DNA of 64,000 nucleotides from Lachnospiraceae bacterium Marseille-Q4251 (GCA_018223435.1 JAGTTO010000001.1:3596001-3660000); one strand, 5' to 3'. Counted from the stretch's first letter, positions 24,979-33,911 are shown. Numbers and translations: made by a program. Notes: generated by a model not told the origin, from the letters alone.

Positions 24979-25944
24979 ATGGTAAAGATCGATCTGATCA
25001 CCGGCTTTTTGGGGGCCGGGAAGACGACGTTTATCCGAAATTATGCGGAGTACCTTATGAGAAAAGGGGAAAATATCGGGATTCTGGAGAATGATTTCGG
25101 TGCAGTTAACGTGGACATGATGCTGCTCCAGGATCTGGAGGGAGAGCATTGCGAGCTGGAGATGGTTTCCGGGGGCTGCGATAAGGACTGCCACCGGAGA
25201 CGTTTTAAGACGAAGCTTATTGCTATGGGCATGTGCGGTTACGACCGGGTGCTGGTGGAGCCCTCCGGTGTGTTTGATGTGGATGAATTTTTCGATGCTT
25301 TAAGGGAAGAGCCGCTGGACCGCTGGTACCAGGTAGGAAGCGTTCTTACCGTTGTGGATGCACATCTTGCACCGGAGCTTTCCGAAGAAGCAGATTATAT
25401 TCTGGCTTCCGAGGTGGCAAATGCGGGAAAAATCCTCTTAAGTAAGACGGAAGATGCATCCCCGGAGGAGATCGCGGATACGAAGGTTCACTTAAACCGG
25501 GCACTGGAAGGCGTTCAGTGCAGCCGGAGACTGGATCCGGAGAAGGATATTTTCGGGAAAAAGTGGGAAGACCTGACCGATGAAGAATGGAAGGTTATTT
25601 CCGAAAGTGGTTTTCATGCAGAGAGTTGGAGGCAGCTGGATCTGAGTGAGGAGGAAGTCTTTCAGTCTCTTTATTTTATGGATCAGAAGACAGAGGTGGA
25701 GCGGGCTAAGACGATCGCAGAAAATCTTCTGAAGGATCCTTCCTGCGGAAAAGTTCACCGGGTCAAGGGCTTCCTGCTGGATGAAAGGGGACAGTGGCTG
25801 GAACTTAATGCCACCGCCCGTGAGCTGACGGTAAAACCGGTGGCTGTCGGACAGGATGTGATCATCGTCATCGGTGAAAAGCTGGACAAAGAGAAGATCA
25901 GTTCTTTTTTTGAAAATACAGTTGTTGTGCATAAAAATTCATGA
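24979..25944 (+). CDS. CobW/COG0523-like GTP-binding protein
   Basis: A 321-residue G3E-family GTPase. The P-loop is GFLGAGKTT (residues 9-17), and the Walker B-like segment is VLVEPSGVFD. In metal chaperones of this family a CxCC motif sits between these two; here the corresponding place reads SGGCDKDCHRRR, with two cysteines and a histidine. The C-terminal half is short and lacks the usual His-rich tail. A metal-insertion or corrinoid-related role is possible but unproven. It is close behind the GH3 gene (13 bases). Confidence 0.8.
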   Translation: MVKIDLITGFLGAGKTTFIRNYAEYLMRKGENIGILENDFGAVNVDMMLLQDLEGEHCELEMVSGGCDKDCHRRRFKTKLIAMGMCGYDRVLVEPSGVFDVDEFFDALREEPLDRWYQVGSVLTVVDAHLAPELSEEADYILASEVANAGKILLSKTEDASPEEIADTKVHLNRALEGVQCSRRLDPEKDIFGKKWEDLTDEEWKVISESGFHAESWRQLDLSEEEVFQSLYFMDQKTEVERAKTIAENLLKDPSCGKVHRVKGFLLDERGQWLELNATARELTVKPVAVGQDVIIVIGEKLDKEKISSFFENTVVVHKNS

Positions 25945-26084
25945 TAGACTATGGATGTTTGGTAATTGTGCAGGAACTGCTATCCTTTTGAAGGTACTGG
26001 ACAGTTACGATGGTTGTGGGGTTGCGGAAGCTGCGGAGCAGCCAGGCAATTCGCAGGCAGGAAGATAAGTAAAGGAGAACGATT

Positions 26085-27572
26085 ATGCCAGTATTTGATT
26101 TCAGCAATGCATCAACAGAAAAAACAGAAGATTCCGTTTGTACATATACCACCTTTGCATCCGATGAGAATACGACTTCTCCGGAGCAGCCGATCCTTGT
26201 GCTCGCCAACAGCGTGAGACAGTGGAAACATCATTCCTGCGGCGTTTTTTCCAATCCGAAGAAAAAGACCGCCTTTGAGTTCCAGGAGGAGGACGGCGTT
26301 CTGAGCGCGGACATCCTGAAAGTGGACGCCCGTTTCGTGAGCCTGATCCGGTGGCTGGGGGATAACCATATTCATGTGCGGCTTTCCGGCCAGAATACTT
26401 CCGGGGGCTATGCGGTTTATAAGATCCGTGAGACGGCTTTTGGAGGCGGCACGAAGCTTTCCGCCGAGGACGGTTTCCTGCAGTTTATGATCGAGCGGCT
26501 TCTCTCCAGCAATGCACCGGAGGAGGAAGCGGAGGACGAGGATCAGGAGGAAGCCGGAGATGAGATGAAGCTCACGAGCATTCAGAGCATCACAGATTTC
26601 ATGACCTGTGCGGGCCGGACCCTGCCGGACAACATCCGTCTCTGGGCCAGAAGAAACCTGGCTGTGGCCCGCTCTCACGAGGTTTCCCCGGAGGAGCGCC
26701 GCCACGCTCAGCGTGCTCTTTCTATCATGATGAATGTGCAGTGGAAAAACAATTACTTTGAGGCCATCGATCCCGTGGAGGCCCGCCGGATTCTGGACGA
26801 AGAGCTCTACGGCATGGAGAAGGTAAAACAGAGAATCATCGAGACGATCATTCAGATCAACCGGACCCACACGCTTCCGGCTTATGGCCTGCTTCTCGTA
26901 GGCCCTGCAGGAACCGGTAAATCCCAGATTGCCTATGCGGTAGCGAGAATCCTTCGTCTCCCCTGGACGACTCTCGATATGAGTTCCATCAACGATCCGG
27001 AGCAGCTCACCGGAAGCTCCCGTATCTATGCAAACGCAAAACCGGGTATTATTATGGAAGCTTTCTCTGCAGCCGGAGAGTCTAACCTGGTCTTTATCAT
27101 CAACGAGCTGGACAAGGCAGCCTCCGGAAAAGGTAACGGAAACCCGGCAGATGTGCTTCTGACGCTTCTCGATAACCTAGGCTTTACAGACAACTACATG
27201 GAGTGCATGATCCCCACTGTGGGCGTTTATCCGATTGCTACGGCCAATGAGAAGGACCAGATCAGCGCGCCGCTGATGTCCCGTTTCGCAGTCATCGACA
27301 TTCCGGACTACACCGACGAAGAGAAGAAAGTCATTTTCTCCAAATTCGCCCTTCCCAAGGTGCTGAGACGGATGAGCCTTAAGGAAAACGAGTGCCAGGT
27401 GGCACCGGACGGACTGGATGCCGTTATCGAAAAATACAGAGATACGACCGGTATCCGTGACCTGGAGCAGGCAGCGGAGCATATCGCAGCCAACGCGCTC
27501 TACCAGATCGAGGTGGACCATGTTTCTGAGGTGGTGTTCCATGCGAATATGGTGAGAAGCCTCCTGGGCTAA
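26085..27572 (+). CDS. AAA+ ATPase resembling MoxR/Lon modules, no protease domain
   Basis: A 495-residue protein. Residues 1-150 are an unknown beta-rich region, ending in an acidic linker (EEEAEDEDQEEAGDE). The AAA+ core has Walker A GPAGTGKS (about 273-280), Walker B VFIINELDKA (about 335-344), a second region GVYPIATANEKD (sensor 1) and an arginine-bearing LMSRFAVIDIP. The lid resembles Lon (TGIRDLEQAAEHIAANAL), but no Lon peptidase domain follows. It probably remodels a protein partner. The partner is not evident; neighbours are unrelated. It starts at ATG 26085 behind AAAGGAGAACG. Confidence 0.78.
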   Translation: MPVFDFSNASTEKTEDSVCTYTTFASDENTTSPEQPILVLANSVRQWKHHSCGVFSNPKKKTAFEFQEEDGVLSADILKVDARFVSLIRWLGDNHIHVRLSGQNTSGGYAVYKIRETAFGGGTKLSAEDGFLQFMIERLLSSNAPEEEAEDEDQEEAGDEMKLTSIQSITDFMTCAGRTLPDNIRLWARRNLAVARSHEVSPEERRHAQRALSIMMNVQWKNNYFEAIDPVEARRILDEELYGMEKVKQRIIETIIQINRTHTLPAYGLLLVGPAGTGKSQIAYAVARILRLPWTTLDMSSINDPEQLTGSSRIYANAKPGIIMEAFSAAGESNLVFIINELDKAASGKGNGNPADVLLTLLDNLGFTDNYMECMIPTVGVYPIATANEKDQISAPLMSRFAVIDIPDYTDEEKKVIFSKFALPKVLRRMSLKENECQVAPDGLDAVIEKYRDTTGIRDLEQAAEHIAANALYQIEVDHVSEVVFHANMVRSLLG

Positions 27573-27623
27573 TGGGGACGGTGTTTTTGGCTTTTTATGT
27601 GTCCCTGTTGGTTTGATACAGTA

Positions 27624-27682
27624 AAAAATATCCTGACAGATCCTGCAGTTTTTACTCTGCGATCTGGTCAGGATATTTTTTT
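27624..27682. terminator. Bidirectional terminator between AAA+ and bile salt hydrolase genes
   Basis: AAAAATATCCTGACAGATC pairs with GATCTGGTCAGGATATTTTT across an 18-base loop, with A- and T-runs on both ends that can serve both strands. Confidence 0.85.
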
Positions 27683-27686
27683 CGGC

Positions 27687-28664
27687 TTAATTAACTGTGT
27701 GGATCGAAGCCTTCTGGATGATCGGATAGCGCACCAGAGTGGAAGACTCCAGATCCTCATGGTTCATGTAGACCGCGGAGATCTGGCGGTTGTCGTAGGT
27801 GGTGTAGTAGTAGATGCCCTTGTCTGCGTTGCAGCAGGAGGAGTAGAGGGTGATCTCATACTTGCCGTTTTCGAGGAGGCAGCAGCCTCTCTGCTGTTCC
27901 ACGGAAGTGAGGATGTGGAAAAACTGGCTGACGCTTTCCTCCTCAGAGTCCCCGGAGCAGGCGTTCATTTTCGTGAAAGCGGCCCGGATGAAACGGGACT
28001 GGGAAGAGAGATCGCCAGGAAGTCCGATGGCTCCCATACCGCGGCTGTAAGTCTTGAGAGGTAACTCTTTGGAAAAATGATTCTCCGGGGTGGCGGGGGA
28101 GAGTTGCATATAGTTGTTGAGCTGGAACAGCTGATAGGGGAAGGGCGGATTGTTGGTGAGAACGCCGACGGGATTGTCGTAAACGTGAAGGCCGTCTTTC
28201 ATGGCCTCCAGGGTGATGGATTCGGTCCGGTCGGAGATCAGCCAGTGGAGCTGGGCCAGGGGCAGCTTCTCACTGAAAGGAATGTTCGTGAGGTTCATGC
28301 GGGCGATGAGCTCCCGTGCCTCTTTTACGGAAGCGCACTGGCCGAGAAGCCAGGGGATCAGCTCAAACTGGGCCACATTGTCTTTTTCCGGGACAGGCTC
28401 CTGATAGGCGGCGTTGCCGACGAAGTTCAGGCCGGCGATGCATAAGCCCTTTTCGTTGACGGCGTCGTAATAGAGGGGATAATCCCCGGCAATATAGGCC
28501 ATGCCGATCATGGCATAATGGGCAGTGAGCTCTTTTTCAAGACTGCGAAAATGGAAGGGATAGTTTCTCGGAGTGATGGTCACTTCGTCCCCGTAGGAAA
28601 ATTCATAGTCCAGATTTCGTCCAAAATAAAAATCTCCGGTGAGATAGGTTGCTGCGGTACACAT
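27687..28664 (-). CDS. bsh: Bile salt hydrolase / choloylglycine hydrolase family
   Basis: A 325-residue Ntn-hydrolase. The nucleophile is Cys2, exposed after removal of Met1. The other family residues are seen in FGRNLDYEF (Arg16, Asp19), GLCIAGLNF, NPVGVLTNNPPF and the late SRFIRA arginine. These enzymes cleave the amide of glycine- or taurine-conjugated bile acids; penicillin V acylases share the fold. The motif pattern favours bile salt hydrolase, which fits a gut habitat. It starts behind AGGAGGTTTTCC and is monocistronic. Confidence 0.85.
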   Translation of the reverse strand: MCTAATYLTGDFYFGRNLDYEFSYGDEVTITPRNYPFHFRSLEKELTAHYAMIGMAYIAGDYPLYYDAVNEKGLCIAGLNFVGNAAYQEPVPEKDNVAQFELIPWLLGQCASVKEARELIARMNLTNIPFSEKLPLAQLHWLISDRTESITLEAMKDGLHVYDNPVGVLTNNPPFPYQLFQLNNYMQLSPATPENHFSKELPLKTYSRGMGAIGLPGDLSSQSRFIRAAFTKMNACSGDSEEESVSQFFHILTSVEQQRGCCLLENGKYEITLYSSCCNADKGIYYYTTYDNRQISAVYMNHEDLESSTLVRYPIIQKASIHTVN

Positions 28665-28786
28665 AGGAAAACCTCCTGTCTAAGATTTGCTGAAAGACAC
28701 TATACTGCAAAGCAGCGGGGGATGCAAGGGAGATTTTCTGAAAAATGTATAAGGTTTTTATTATGTAAAACATAAAATGATACATA

Positions 28787-28814
28787 TTTACTTCTATATG
28801 AAATCTGCTATACT
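28787..28814 (+). promoter_or_regulatory. Promoter abutting the MITE-like element
   Basis: TTTACT (28787-28792) and TATACT (28809-28814) are spaced 16 bases apart. The last two bases of the -10 box are the first two of the inverted-repeat element, so its insertion may have completed this promoter. Confidence 0.5.
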
Positions 28815-28977
28815 AGTACAGTGAATATTAAGTAACCGCCATATTGACTTGTCTGATTTTTCATCTGCTGCGTTGTCGTCAATCGACGTAGCCACCGCTA
28901 CGCCTCATTCCTCCGCCTTGCATATGAAGAAATCATCCTGCGTCAATATAGCAGATACTTAATTTTCACTGTACTAG
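28813..28977. mobile_element. 165-bp MITE-like palindromic element
   Basis: Terminal inverted repeats of 36 bases (28813-28848 and 28942-28977) match at 32 positions, starting CTAGTACAGTGAA. The interior has further inverted pairing, including CGTAGC-CACC-GCTACG at the centre. It contains no coding sequence. No clear target duplication beyond the palindromic CTAG ends is visible. It lies in the 5' leader of the chromate transporter genes and would form a long hairpin in their transcript. Confidence 0.7.
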
Positions 28978-28994
28978 AAACCGGAGGATTGCGT

Positions 28995-29558
28995 ATGAAA
29001 AAGAAAAATTTGTTGTGGAAATTGTTTGTGTCTACGTTTTATATTAGCGTTTTTACCTTTGGCGGGGGCTATGTAATCGTAAGCCTGATGAAAAAGAAAT
29101 TTGTGGATGAATATCACTGGATCGAGGAGGAGGAGATGCTGGACCTCATTGCGATTGCCCAGTCTTCGCCCGGGGCCATTGCCGTAAACGGGGCCATCGT
29201 TGTGGGCTACAAGCTGGCGGGAATGATCGGAGCGGCTACGGCGATCCTGGCGACGATCCTGCCGCCTTTTCTGATTCTGTCGATTTTGTCTGTTTTTTAC
29301 AATGCGTTTCAGGATAATTTTCTCGTGAGTCAGATGCTGAACGGCATGCAGGCCGGGGTGGGAGCTGTCATCGCTTCCGTGGTTTACGATATGGGAAGAG
29401 GCGTTCTGAAGGAAAAAGATCCGCTCTCCATGGTCATCATGGCAGGAGCATTCATGGTGGTCTGTGTCTTTGAAGTGAATGTGATTTATGTGGTGATTGC
29501 GAGCGGCCTCATCGGCGCGGTGCGGACCTGGATTCAGGAGAGGAGGGCGAAAGCATGA
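28995..29558 (+). CDS. Chromate transporter family subunit (first half)
   Basis: A 187-residue membrane protein, one half of a split ChrA-type transporter. Family motifs are FTFGGGYVIVSLM near the N-terminus and the AQSSPGAIAVNGAIVVGYKLAG segment around residue 60. The start is ATG 28995, seven bases after CCGGAGG; an earlier TTG at 28989 is less suitable. It overlaps the second subunit by four bases. Such pairs are common in anaerobes, and the natural substrate (chromate, sulfate or another anion) is uncertain. Confidence 0.87.
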   Translation: MKKKNLLWKLFVSTFYISVFTFGGGYVIVSLMKKKFVDEYHWIEEEEMLDLIAIAQSSPGAIAVNGAIVVGYKLAGMIGAATAILATILPPFLILSILSVFYNAFQDNFLVSQMLNGMQAGVGAVIASVVYDMGRGVLKEKDPLSMVIMAGAFMVVCVFEVNVIYVVIASGLIGAVRTWIQERRAKA

Positions 29559-30124
29559 TTTACCTGCAGCTTTTTATCAGTTTTCTGCAGATCGGAATGT
29601 TCAGCTTTGGCGGCGGCTATGCGGCCATGCCTCTGATTCAGGGGCAGGTGGTGACACTGCATCACTGGCTTTCTATGGAGGAATTTACCGACCTCATCAC
29701 GATCTCACAGATGACGCCGGGACCGATCGCAGTGAATTCCGCCACCTTTGTCGGCATCAAGATTGCCGGGATTCCTGGGGCAGCCGTGGCAACCTTGGGC
29801 TGCATCCTTCCATCCTGTGTCATCGTAACCCTGCTCGCGAAGCTCTACCTCAAATACCGGAACATGGGAATGCTCCAGGGAATCCTGGGTTCCCTCCGTC
29901 CCGCCGTGGTGGCCATGATCGCCTCCGCCGGAATCTCCATTCTCATCACCGCCTTCTGGGGCAGCCGCAGCGCCATCTCCCTTCCCGACACCAACTGGAG
30001 TCTGGTGGTGATCTTCGTGATCTCCATGATACTCCTCCGGAAATTTAAGAAAAATCCGATTTTCGTCATGGTGCTGGCGGGAGTGCTGCGGACCGTTTGG
30101 GCGTGCGTGGAGAAATATATGTAA
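29555..30124 (+). CDS. Chromate transporter family subunit (second half)
   Basis: A 189-residue membrane protein homologous to the first subunit: MFSFGGGYAAMPLIQ replaces FTFGGGYVIVSLM, and SQMTPGPIAVNSATFVG replaces the central motif. The two halves should form a heterodimer with opposite membrane orientation, as proposed for short-chain CHR proteins. The start codon lies in an ATGA overlap with the preceding gene. A terminator follows. Confidence 0.87.
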   Translation: MIYLQLFISFLQIGMFSFGGGYAAMPLIQGQVVTLHHWLSMEEFTDLITISQMTPGPIAVNSATFVGIKIAGIPGAAVATLGCILPSCVIVTLLAKLYLKYRNMGMLQGILGSLRPAVVAMIASAGISILITAFWGSRSAISLPDTNWSLVVIFVISMILLRKFKKNPIFVMVLAGVLRTVWACVEKYM

Positions 30125-30130
30125 AAGAAA

Positions 30131-30175
30131 AGTCGGATCAAACCGCAGAAAAAGCGGCAGATCCGGCTTCTTTAC
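30131..30175 (+). terminator. Terminator of the chromate transporter pair
   Basis: GTCGGATC pairs with GATCCGGC, with an inner CCGC/GCGG hairpin, followed by TTCTTT. A further inverted segment (GCGACT...AGTCGC) lies just downstream, up to 30235. Confidence 0.7.
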
Positions 30176-30234
30176 TAGCAAAGCGGACATTCGCAATCCG
30201 CTCTGCGACTTGATCATGAGCGCAGTCGCTACGC

Positions 30235-30432
30235 TTATCTGCGTTCAAACAACGTACACCCCATCCTCTTAAACTCCACAATCTTCTCCCGCAGCAGCTC
30301 CACCGGTACATTTAGGTACCGGCTGCTGCAGTCGATGCAGAAAAATTCTTCGGCGCCGCGGTTGTAGATCTTTTTGTGGAGGGCGATCTCGTCTTTGGTG
30401 AGAGAGCGCCCACATTCTTTACAGTGTGCCAT
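30235..30432 (-). CDS. Small protein with two CxxC pairs
   Basis: A 65-residue protein. Cys4-x2-Cys7 and Cys32-x2-Cys35 should bind one zinc ion (CKECG near the start, FCIDCSSR in the middle). The rest is helical and basic. The start overlaps the stop of the upstream GH27 gene by one base, so it is translated with that gene. The function is unknown; similar small zinc-ribbon proteins are common in Lachnospiraceae. Confidence 0.7.
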   Translation of the reverse strand: MAHCKECGRSLTKDEIALHKKIYNRGAEEFFCIDCSSRYLNVPVELLREKIVEFKRMGCTLFERR

Positions 30433-31568
30433 TATTTCTCCGGTTTTACCAGCTCTGCGATGACAACCTGAGACTGGCAGCCGCGAAGGACGGCGGTGTA
30501 GGCATCCTGGAAGGTACCAAGCTCTTCGCCGGTGATGGCGTCGGTGATCTTCAGGAAAAGACCGGACTCGGAATGGATGCCGAGATCGTCAAAGCAGATG
30601 CTCATATGGCAGGGGCCTTCGGTCGGCTCGCCGATGTTGAAAAAGCCGATGGCCACGCGGTTCCCGGAGAGGATTTTGCCTAAGGTATAGTGTTTGTCAC
30701 CGACATTCTCAATGAGAAAAGCAGGGCAGCACTCCCCGTCCTGGTTGATGGCGATGAGGCCTTTGTTCAGAAGAGTTGCTTTGTTGGACCCGTCAATGCT
30801 CCGGATATCGGCGCCGATGATCAGCGGGGAGGTAAGGAATGCCCACATGGCAAAGTGCTGGAGATACTGCTCATCGCTGCAACCGCCGATGCCGACGTTT
30901 CCTTTTCCGTGCATGCCAACGATAAGCATGTCCAGATCATTGTAGCAGCCGGGAGCGTTGCCCTCGATGTTTTCCACCTGCTGTTTGAAGATATCCTGAT
31001 AGCTTCTCGGCACGTCGAAAATGTCTCCGGTGGAACGGTAGGTGTGAGCGCCTCTGGAGCGCATCCAGCCAGAGGGATCGTATTTACCCCAGTTGCAGGC
31101 GGCAAAAAGGATCTCGCGGCCGGTGTGGCGAAGGGCCATAGCCATCGTAAGATAGGCGTTTTTCGCATCGCCGCTTACCGGGAAGTTACAGAAATCATAT
31201 TTCAGGTAGTCCACACCCCATTCGGCGAACTGGCGGGCATCCTCGAATTCGTGACCGTAGCTGCTGGGATAGCCGGCACAGGTCTTTGTTCCGGCACAGG
31301 AATACATGCCAAATTTCAGCCCTTTGGAATGAATATAATCGGAAAGTGCTTTCATTCCGCTGGGGAAAAGCTTTGGATCCGGAACGAGCTTTCCGTCCAC
31401 ACGCTCTTTTAAGGACCAGCAGTCGTCGATGATGACATACTCGTAACCGGCGTCCTTGTATCCGTCGTTCACCAGCTGGTCTGCCATCTCCATGATCAGC
31501 TTTTCATTGATGTGCTCCCCGAAGGTATTCCAGGAGTTCCAGCCCATAGGCGGTTTCTTTGCAGTCAT
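30432..31568 (-). CDS. Alpha-galactosidase, glycoside hydrolase family 27
   Basis: A 378-residue cytoplasmic enzyme that releases terminal alpha-galactose, for example from raffinose-type sugars. It begins with the classic PPMGWNSWNTFG. The nucleophile lies in YLKYDFCN (Asp125), and the acid/base region is CYNDLDML (Asp211/Asp213). The C-terminal part (about 300-378) is the beta-sandwich of the family. There is no signal peptide, and no transporter neighbour is in the window. It starts just after a divergent spacer, with AAAAGAGGTTCTA before the ATG. A single base couples it to the small zinc protein. Confidence 0.92.
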   Translation of the reverse strand: MTAKKPPMGWNSWNTFGEHINEKLIMEMADQLVNDGYKDAGYEYVIIDDCWSLKERVDGKLVPDPKLFPSGMKALSDYIHSKGLKFGMYSCAGTKTCAGYPSSYGHEFEDARQFAEWGVDYLKYDFCNFPVSGDAKNAYLTMAMALRHTGREILFAACNWGKYDPSGWMRSRGAHTYRSTGDIFDVPRSYQDIFKQQVENIEGNAPGCYNDLDMLIVGMHGKGNVGIGGCSDEQYLQHFAMWAFLTSPLIIGADIRSIDGSNKATLLNKGLIAINQDGECCPAFLIENVGDKHYTLGKILSGNRVAIGFFNIGEPTEGPCHMSICFDDLGIHSESGLFLKITDAITGEELGTFQDAYTAVLRGCQSQVVIAELVKPEK

Positions 31569-31670
31569 TAGAACCTCTTTTCCGGCAGATGTTTCTGCCT
31601 AAGTTTTATGGTGATTTTATTGTACCATTTTTGCAGGAAAAAGGAATGTCTGATTGACCGAATATTGTTC

Positions 31671-31712
31671 AAAAAAAGAAGTCCCCTGCTTCCATTACAA
31701 AAAGCAGGGGGC
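31671..31712 (-). terminator. Terminator of thiC
   Basis: On the minus strand GCCCCCTGCTT pairs with AAGCAGGGGAC and is followed by TTCTTTTTTT, just after the thiC stop codon. Confidence 0.85.
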
Positions 31713-31720
31713 TTTCTTCG

Positions 31721-33031
31721 TTACAGGATATCAATGTATTCTCCGGCCAGAGCCTTGTTCATGCTGCGGACAGCACAGAATTTTCCGCACATGCTGCAGG
31801 TGTCGCTGTGGTCATCCTCAGGCCTGCGGCTGTCACGGATCGCCTTGGCAGTTTCAGGATCCAGCGCACAGGCATACTGTTTTTCCCAGTCCAGTTTCTG
31901 ACGGGCATCTGCCATGCGGTCATCCTGGTTCCGGGCTCCCGGGATCCCTTTGGCAATGTCTGCTGCGTGAGCGGCGATCTTGGAGGCAATGATGCCCTGT
32001 TTTACATCTTCCACGTTGGGAAGAGCCAGATGCTCGGCAGGAGTCACATAGCAAAGGAAGGCTGCACCGTTCATGGCTGCTACAGCTCCACCGATGGCAG
32101 CTGTGATGTGATCATAACCAGGAGCAATGTCGGTTACCAGAGGACCGAGGACATAGAAGGGAGCGCCCATACAGATGCTCTGCTGTACCTTCATGTTTGC
32201 GGCTACCTGATCCAGGGGCACATGACCGGGACCTTCCACCATGACCTGTACATTATGATCCCAGGCACGTTTGGTCAGTTCTCCCAGACGGACAAGCTCC
32301 TCGATCTGACATACATCCGTTGCATCGGCCAGACAGCCCGGACGGCAGGCATCACCGAGAGAGATGGTGACATCGTATTCCTCACAGATGTCCAGGATCT
32401 CGTCAAAATGTTCATAGAAGGGATTTTCCTCACCGGTCATGCTCATCCAGGCGAAGACAAGGCTTCCGCCACGGCTGACAATGTTCATTTTTCTTTTGTG
32501 TTTCTTGATCTGTTCAATGGTTTTGCGTGTGATGCCGCAGTGCAGGGTAACAAAATCCACGCCATCCTGCGCATGAAGACGGACCACATCGATAAAATCC
32601 TGGGCGGTCAGAGTCGCCAGATCCCGCTGATAGTGGATCACACTGTCATAGACAGGAACGGTTCCGATCATGGCAGGACATTCATGTGTCAGCTTCTGCC
32701 GGAAAGGCTGGGTGTTTCCATGGCTGGAAAGATCCATGATGGCCTCTGCACCAAGCTTTACAGCACTCATGACCTTTTGCATTTCGATGTCGTAATCTTT
32801 ACAGTCACGGGAAACGCCAAGGTTTACATTGATCTTGGTGCGGAGCATGCTTCCAACGCCCTCCGGGTTCAGGCCGACATGGTTTTTGTTTGCACAGATG
32901 GCAACTTTTCCTTCGGCGACAAGCTTCATAAGAGCCTCTGTCGTCATGTTTTCTTTCTTTGCGACAATTTCAAGTTCCGGTGTCAGGATGCCTTTTCTGG
33001 CAGCATCCATCTGGGTTGTGTAATTTCTCAT
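31721..33031 (-). CDS. thiC: Phosphomethylpyrimidine synthase ThiC
   Basis: A 436-residue radical SAM enzyme converting aminoimidazole ribotide into the thiamin pyrimidine. The iron-sulfur cluster motif C-x2-C-x4-C is visible at the C-terminus as [10 protein letters not shown]. Core segments such as [27 protein letters not shown] and [11 protein letters not shown] are intact. I start at the ATG at 33031 ([14 protein letters not shown]), behind GGAGGCAAAACAAGC; the upstream in-frame extension is not family-like. It lies downstream of thiW in the same orientation, so it is probably under the same TPP control. Confidence 0.95.
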   Translation of the reverse strand: MRNYTTQMDAARKGILTPELEIVAKKENMTTEALMKLVAEGKVAICANKNHVGLNPEGVGSMLRTKINVNLGVSRDCKDYDIEMQKVMSAVKLGAEAIMDLSSHGNTQPFRQKLTHECPAMIGTVPVYDSVIHYQRDLATLTAQDFIDVVRLHAQDGVDFVTLHCGITRKTIEQIKKHKRKMNIVSRGGSLVFAWMSMTGEENPFYEHFDEILDICEEYDVTISLGDACRPGCLADATDVCQIEELVRLGELTKRAWDHNVQVMVEGPGHVPLDQVAANMKVQQSICMGAPFYVLGPLVTDIAPGYDHITAAIGGAVAAMNGAAFLCYVTPAEHLALPNVEDVKQGIIASKIAAHAADIAKGIPGARNQDDRMADARQKLDWEKQYACALDPETAKAIRDSRRPEDDHSDTCSMCGKFCAVRSMNKALAGEYIDIL

Positions 33032-33277
33032 GCTTGTTTTGCCTCCTTCATGATTTGAGTCTGGAATCCTGGCGTCAGCAAAACACGGACAGCACGCATG
33101 AGCAGCCCGGAATACTGACGCCTGAAACTTCATCTTTTCAAGTGATGGTTTCTTGCCGGATGAGACCGGCTTTTTTAAAGCGGCACAAAGTGGTGTCCCC
33201 AATGTACCGCCGGACAGATGAAGTCTGGTTTTATCTGTCCTTCAAGGGTCTGTATCAGCAGACTCCCTGTTTTCTGT
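33032..33277 (-). other. Structured spacer between thiW and thiC
   Basis: No gene is seen. Read on the minus strand it holds several hairpins: GGACAGAT/ATCTGTCC, a looser GCGG...CCGC pair followed by TTTAAAAAA, GCCGG/CCGGC, and a wide GGCGTCAG/CTGACGCC pair. I do not see a second TPP riboswitch. The hairpins may be a partial terminator or an mRNA-stability region. Confidence 0.4.
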
Positions 33278-33787
33278 TTAATGAGCAGAAGAGAGCTCTC
33301 TCATGACGCCGCCCTTTTCCAGGACCGTGATCAGGAGGAACGCAAGGATGCTTCCTGCTACGGTGGAGATCAGGAAAGGTACAATGTAAACAAAGATACC
33401 GGCAGGTGTAAGGCCCATCAGATAAACAGCCACCGGATAAGCAGCGATGCCGCCGAGGATTCCGGTTCCCAGTGCTTCCGCAGCACAGGTAAGGCTCAGT
33501 TTACGGGAGAAATGGTAAACAAGACCGCAGCAGAGTGCGCCAACCATACTTCCAGGGAAAGCCATGAGGCTTCCAAGAGCCAGAAGATTGCGGAGAAGGC
33601 TTGCGATAAAGGCAATGCCGATCCCCCAGAAGGGGCCTAAGGTGACAGCAGCCAGAATGTTGACCATATGCTGTACCGGGGCACATTTACTGCCGGCTAC
33701 CGGAAAGCTGATAAAGCTTCCTACAACAGCAAGAGCGGTGAATACGCCTGCAAGTGCAATTTTTTTCGTTGAGAGATTGGTTTTCAT
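33278..33787 (-). CDS. thiW: Thiamin precursor ECF transporter substrate-binding subunit ThiW
   Basis: A 169-residue membrane protein with five to six helices, the S component of an energy-coupling-factor transporter. ThiW is thought to bind the thiazole precursor of thiamin. Typical features are the short basic N-terminus, then LAGVFTALAVVGSFISFPV, GSKCAPVQHMVNILAAVTLGP and PGSMVGALCCGLVYHF. The ATG at 33787 follows AAAGGAGAAAATTGTCC. It is directly downstream of a TPP riboswitch, which supports the thiamin role. The shared energizing module must be encoded elsewhere. Confidence 0.88.
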   Translation of the reverse strand: MKTNLSTKKIALAGVFTALAVVGSFISFPVAGSKCAPVQHMVNILAAVTLGPFWGIGIAFIASLLRNLLALGSLMAFPGSMVGALCCGLVYHFSRKLSLTCAAEALGTGILGGIAAYPVAVYLMGLTPAGIFVYIVPFLISTVAGSILAFLLITVLEKGGVMRELSSAH

Positions 33788-33823
33788 GGACAATTTTCTC
33801 CTTTCAGTCGTCAGATGTTCAAT

Positions 33824-33894
33824 AAGAAAGGATCCCCACCTGAATGGAGATCCTGCGCTGTCCAGAATAAAAAAAGAGATGCGGGGGCACCTCT
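33824..33894 (-). terminator. Expression platform of the TPP riboswitch: two hairpins
   Basis: On the minus strand AGAGGTGC-CCCC-GCATCTCT is followed by TTTTTTT, a strong terminator (33868-33894) close behind the riboswitch. A second hairpin AGGATCTCC/GGGGATCCT with TTTCTT follows (33824-33856). With thiamin pyrophosphate bound, transcription should stop here before thiW. Confidence 0.75.
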
Positions 33895-33911
33895 AAATAA
33901 TCTTGGTATGT

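Noticed and set aside
31808..33058. Open frame of 416 codons on the plus strand
   Set aside because: It is the reverse of thiC; no ribosome binding site or recognisable protein feature supports it.
33032..33277. Second TPP riboswitch directly upstream of thiC
   Set aside because: No CTGAGA or GGATAATGCC element is present; only unrelated hairpins are seen.
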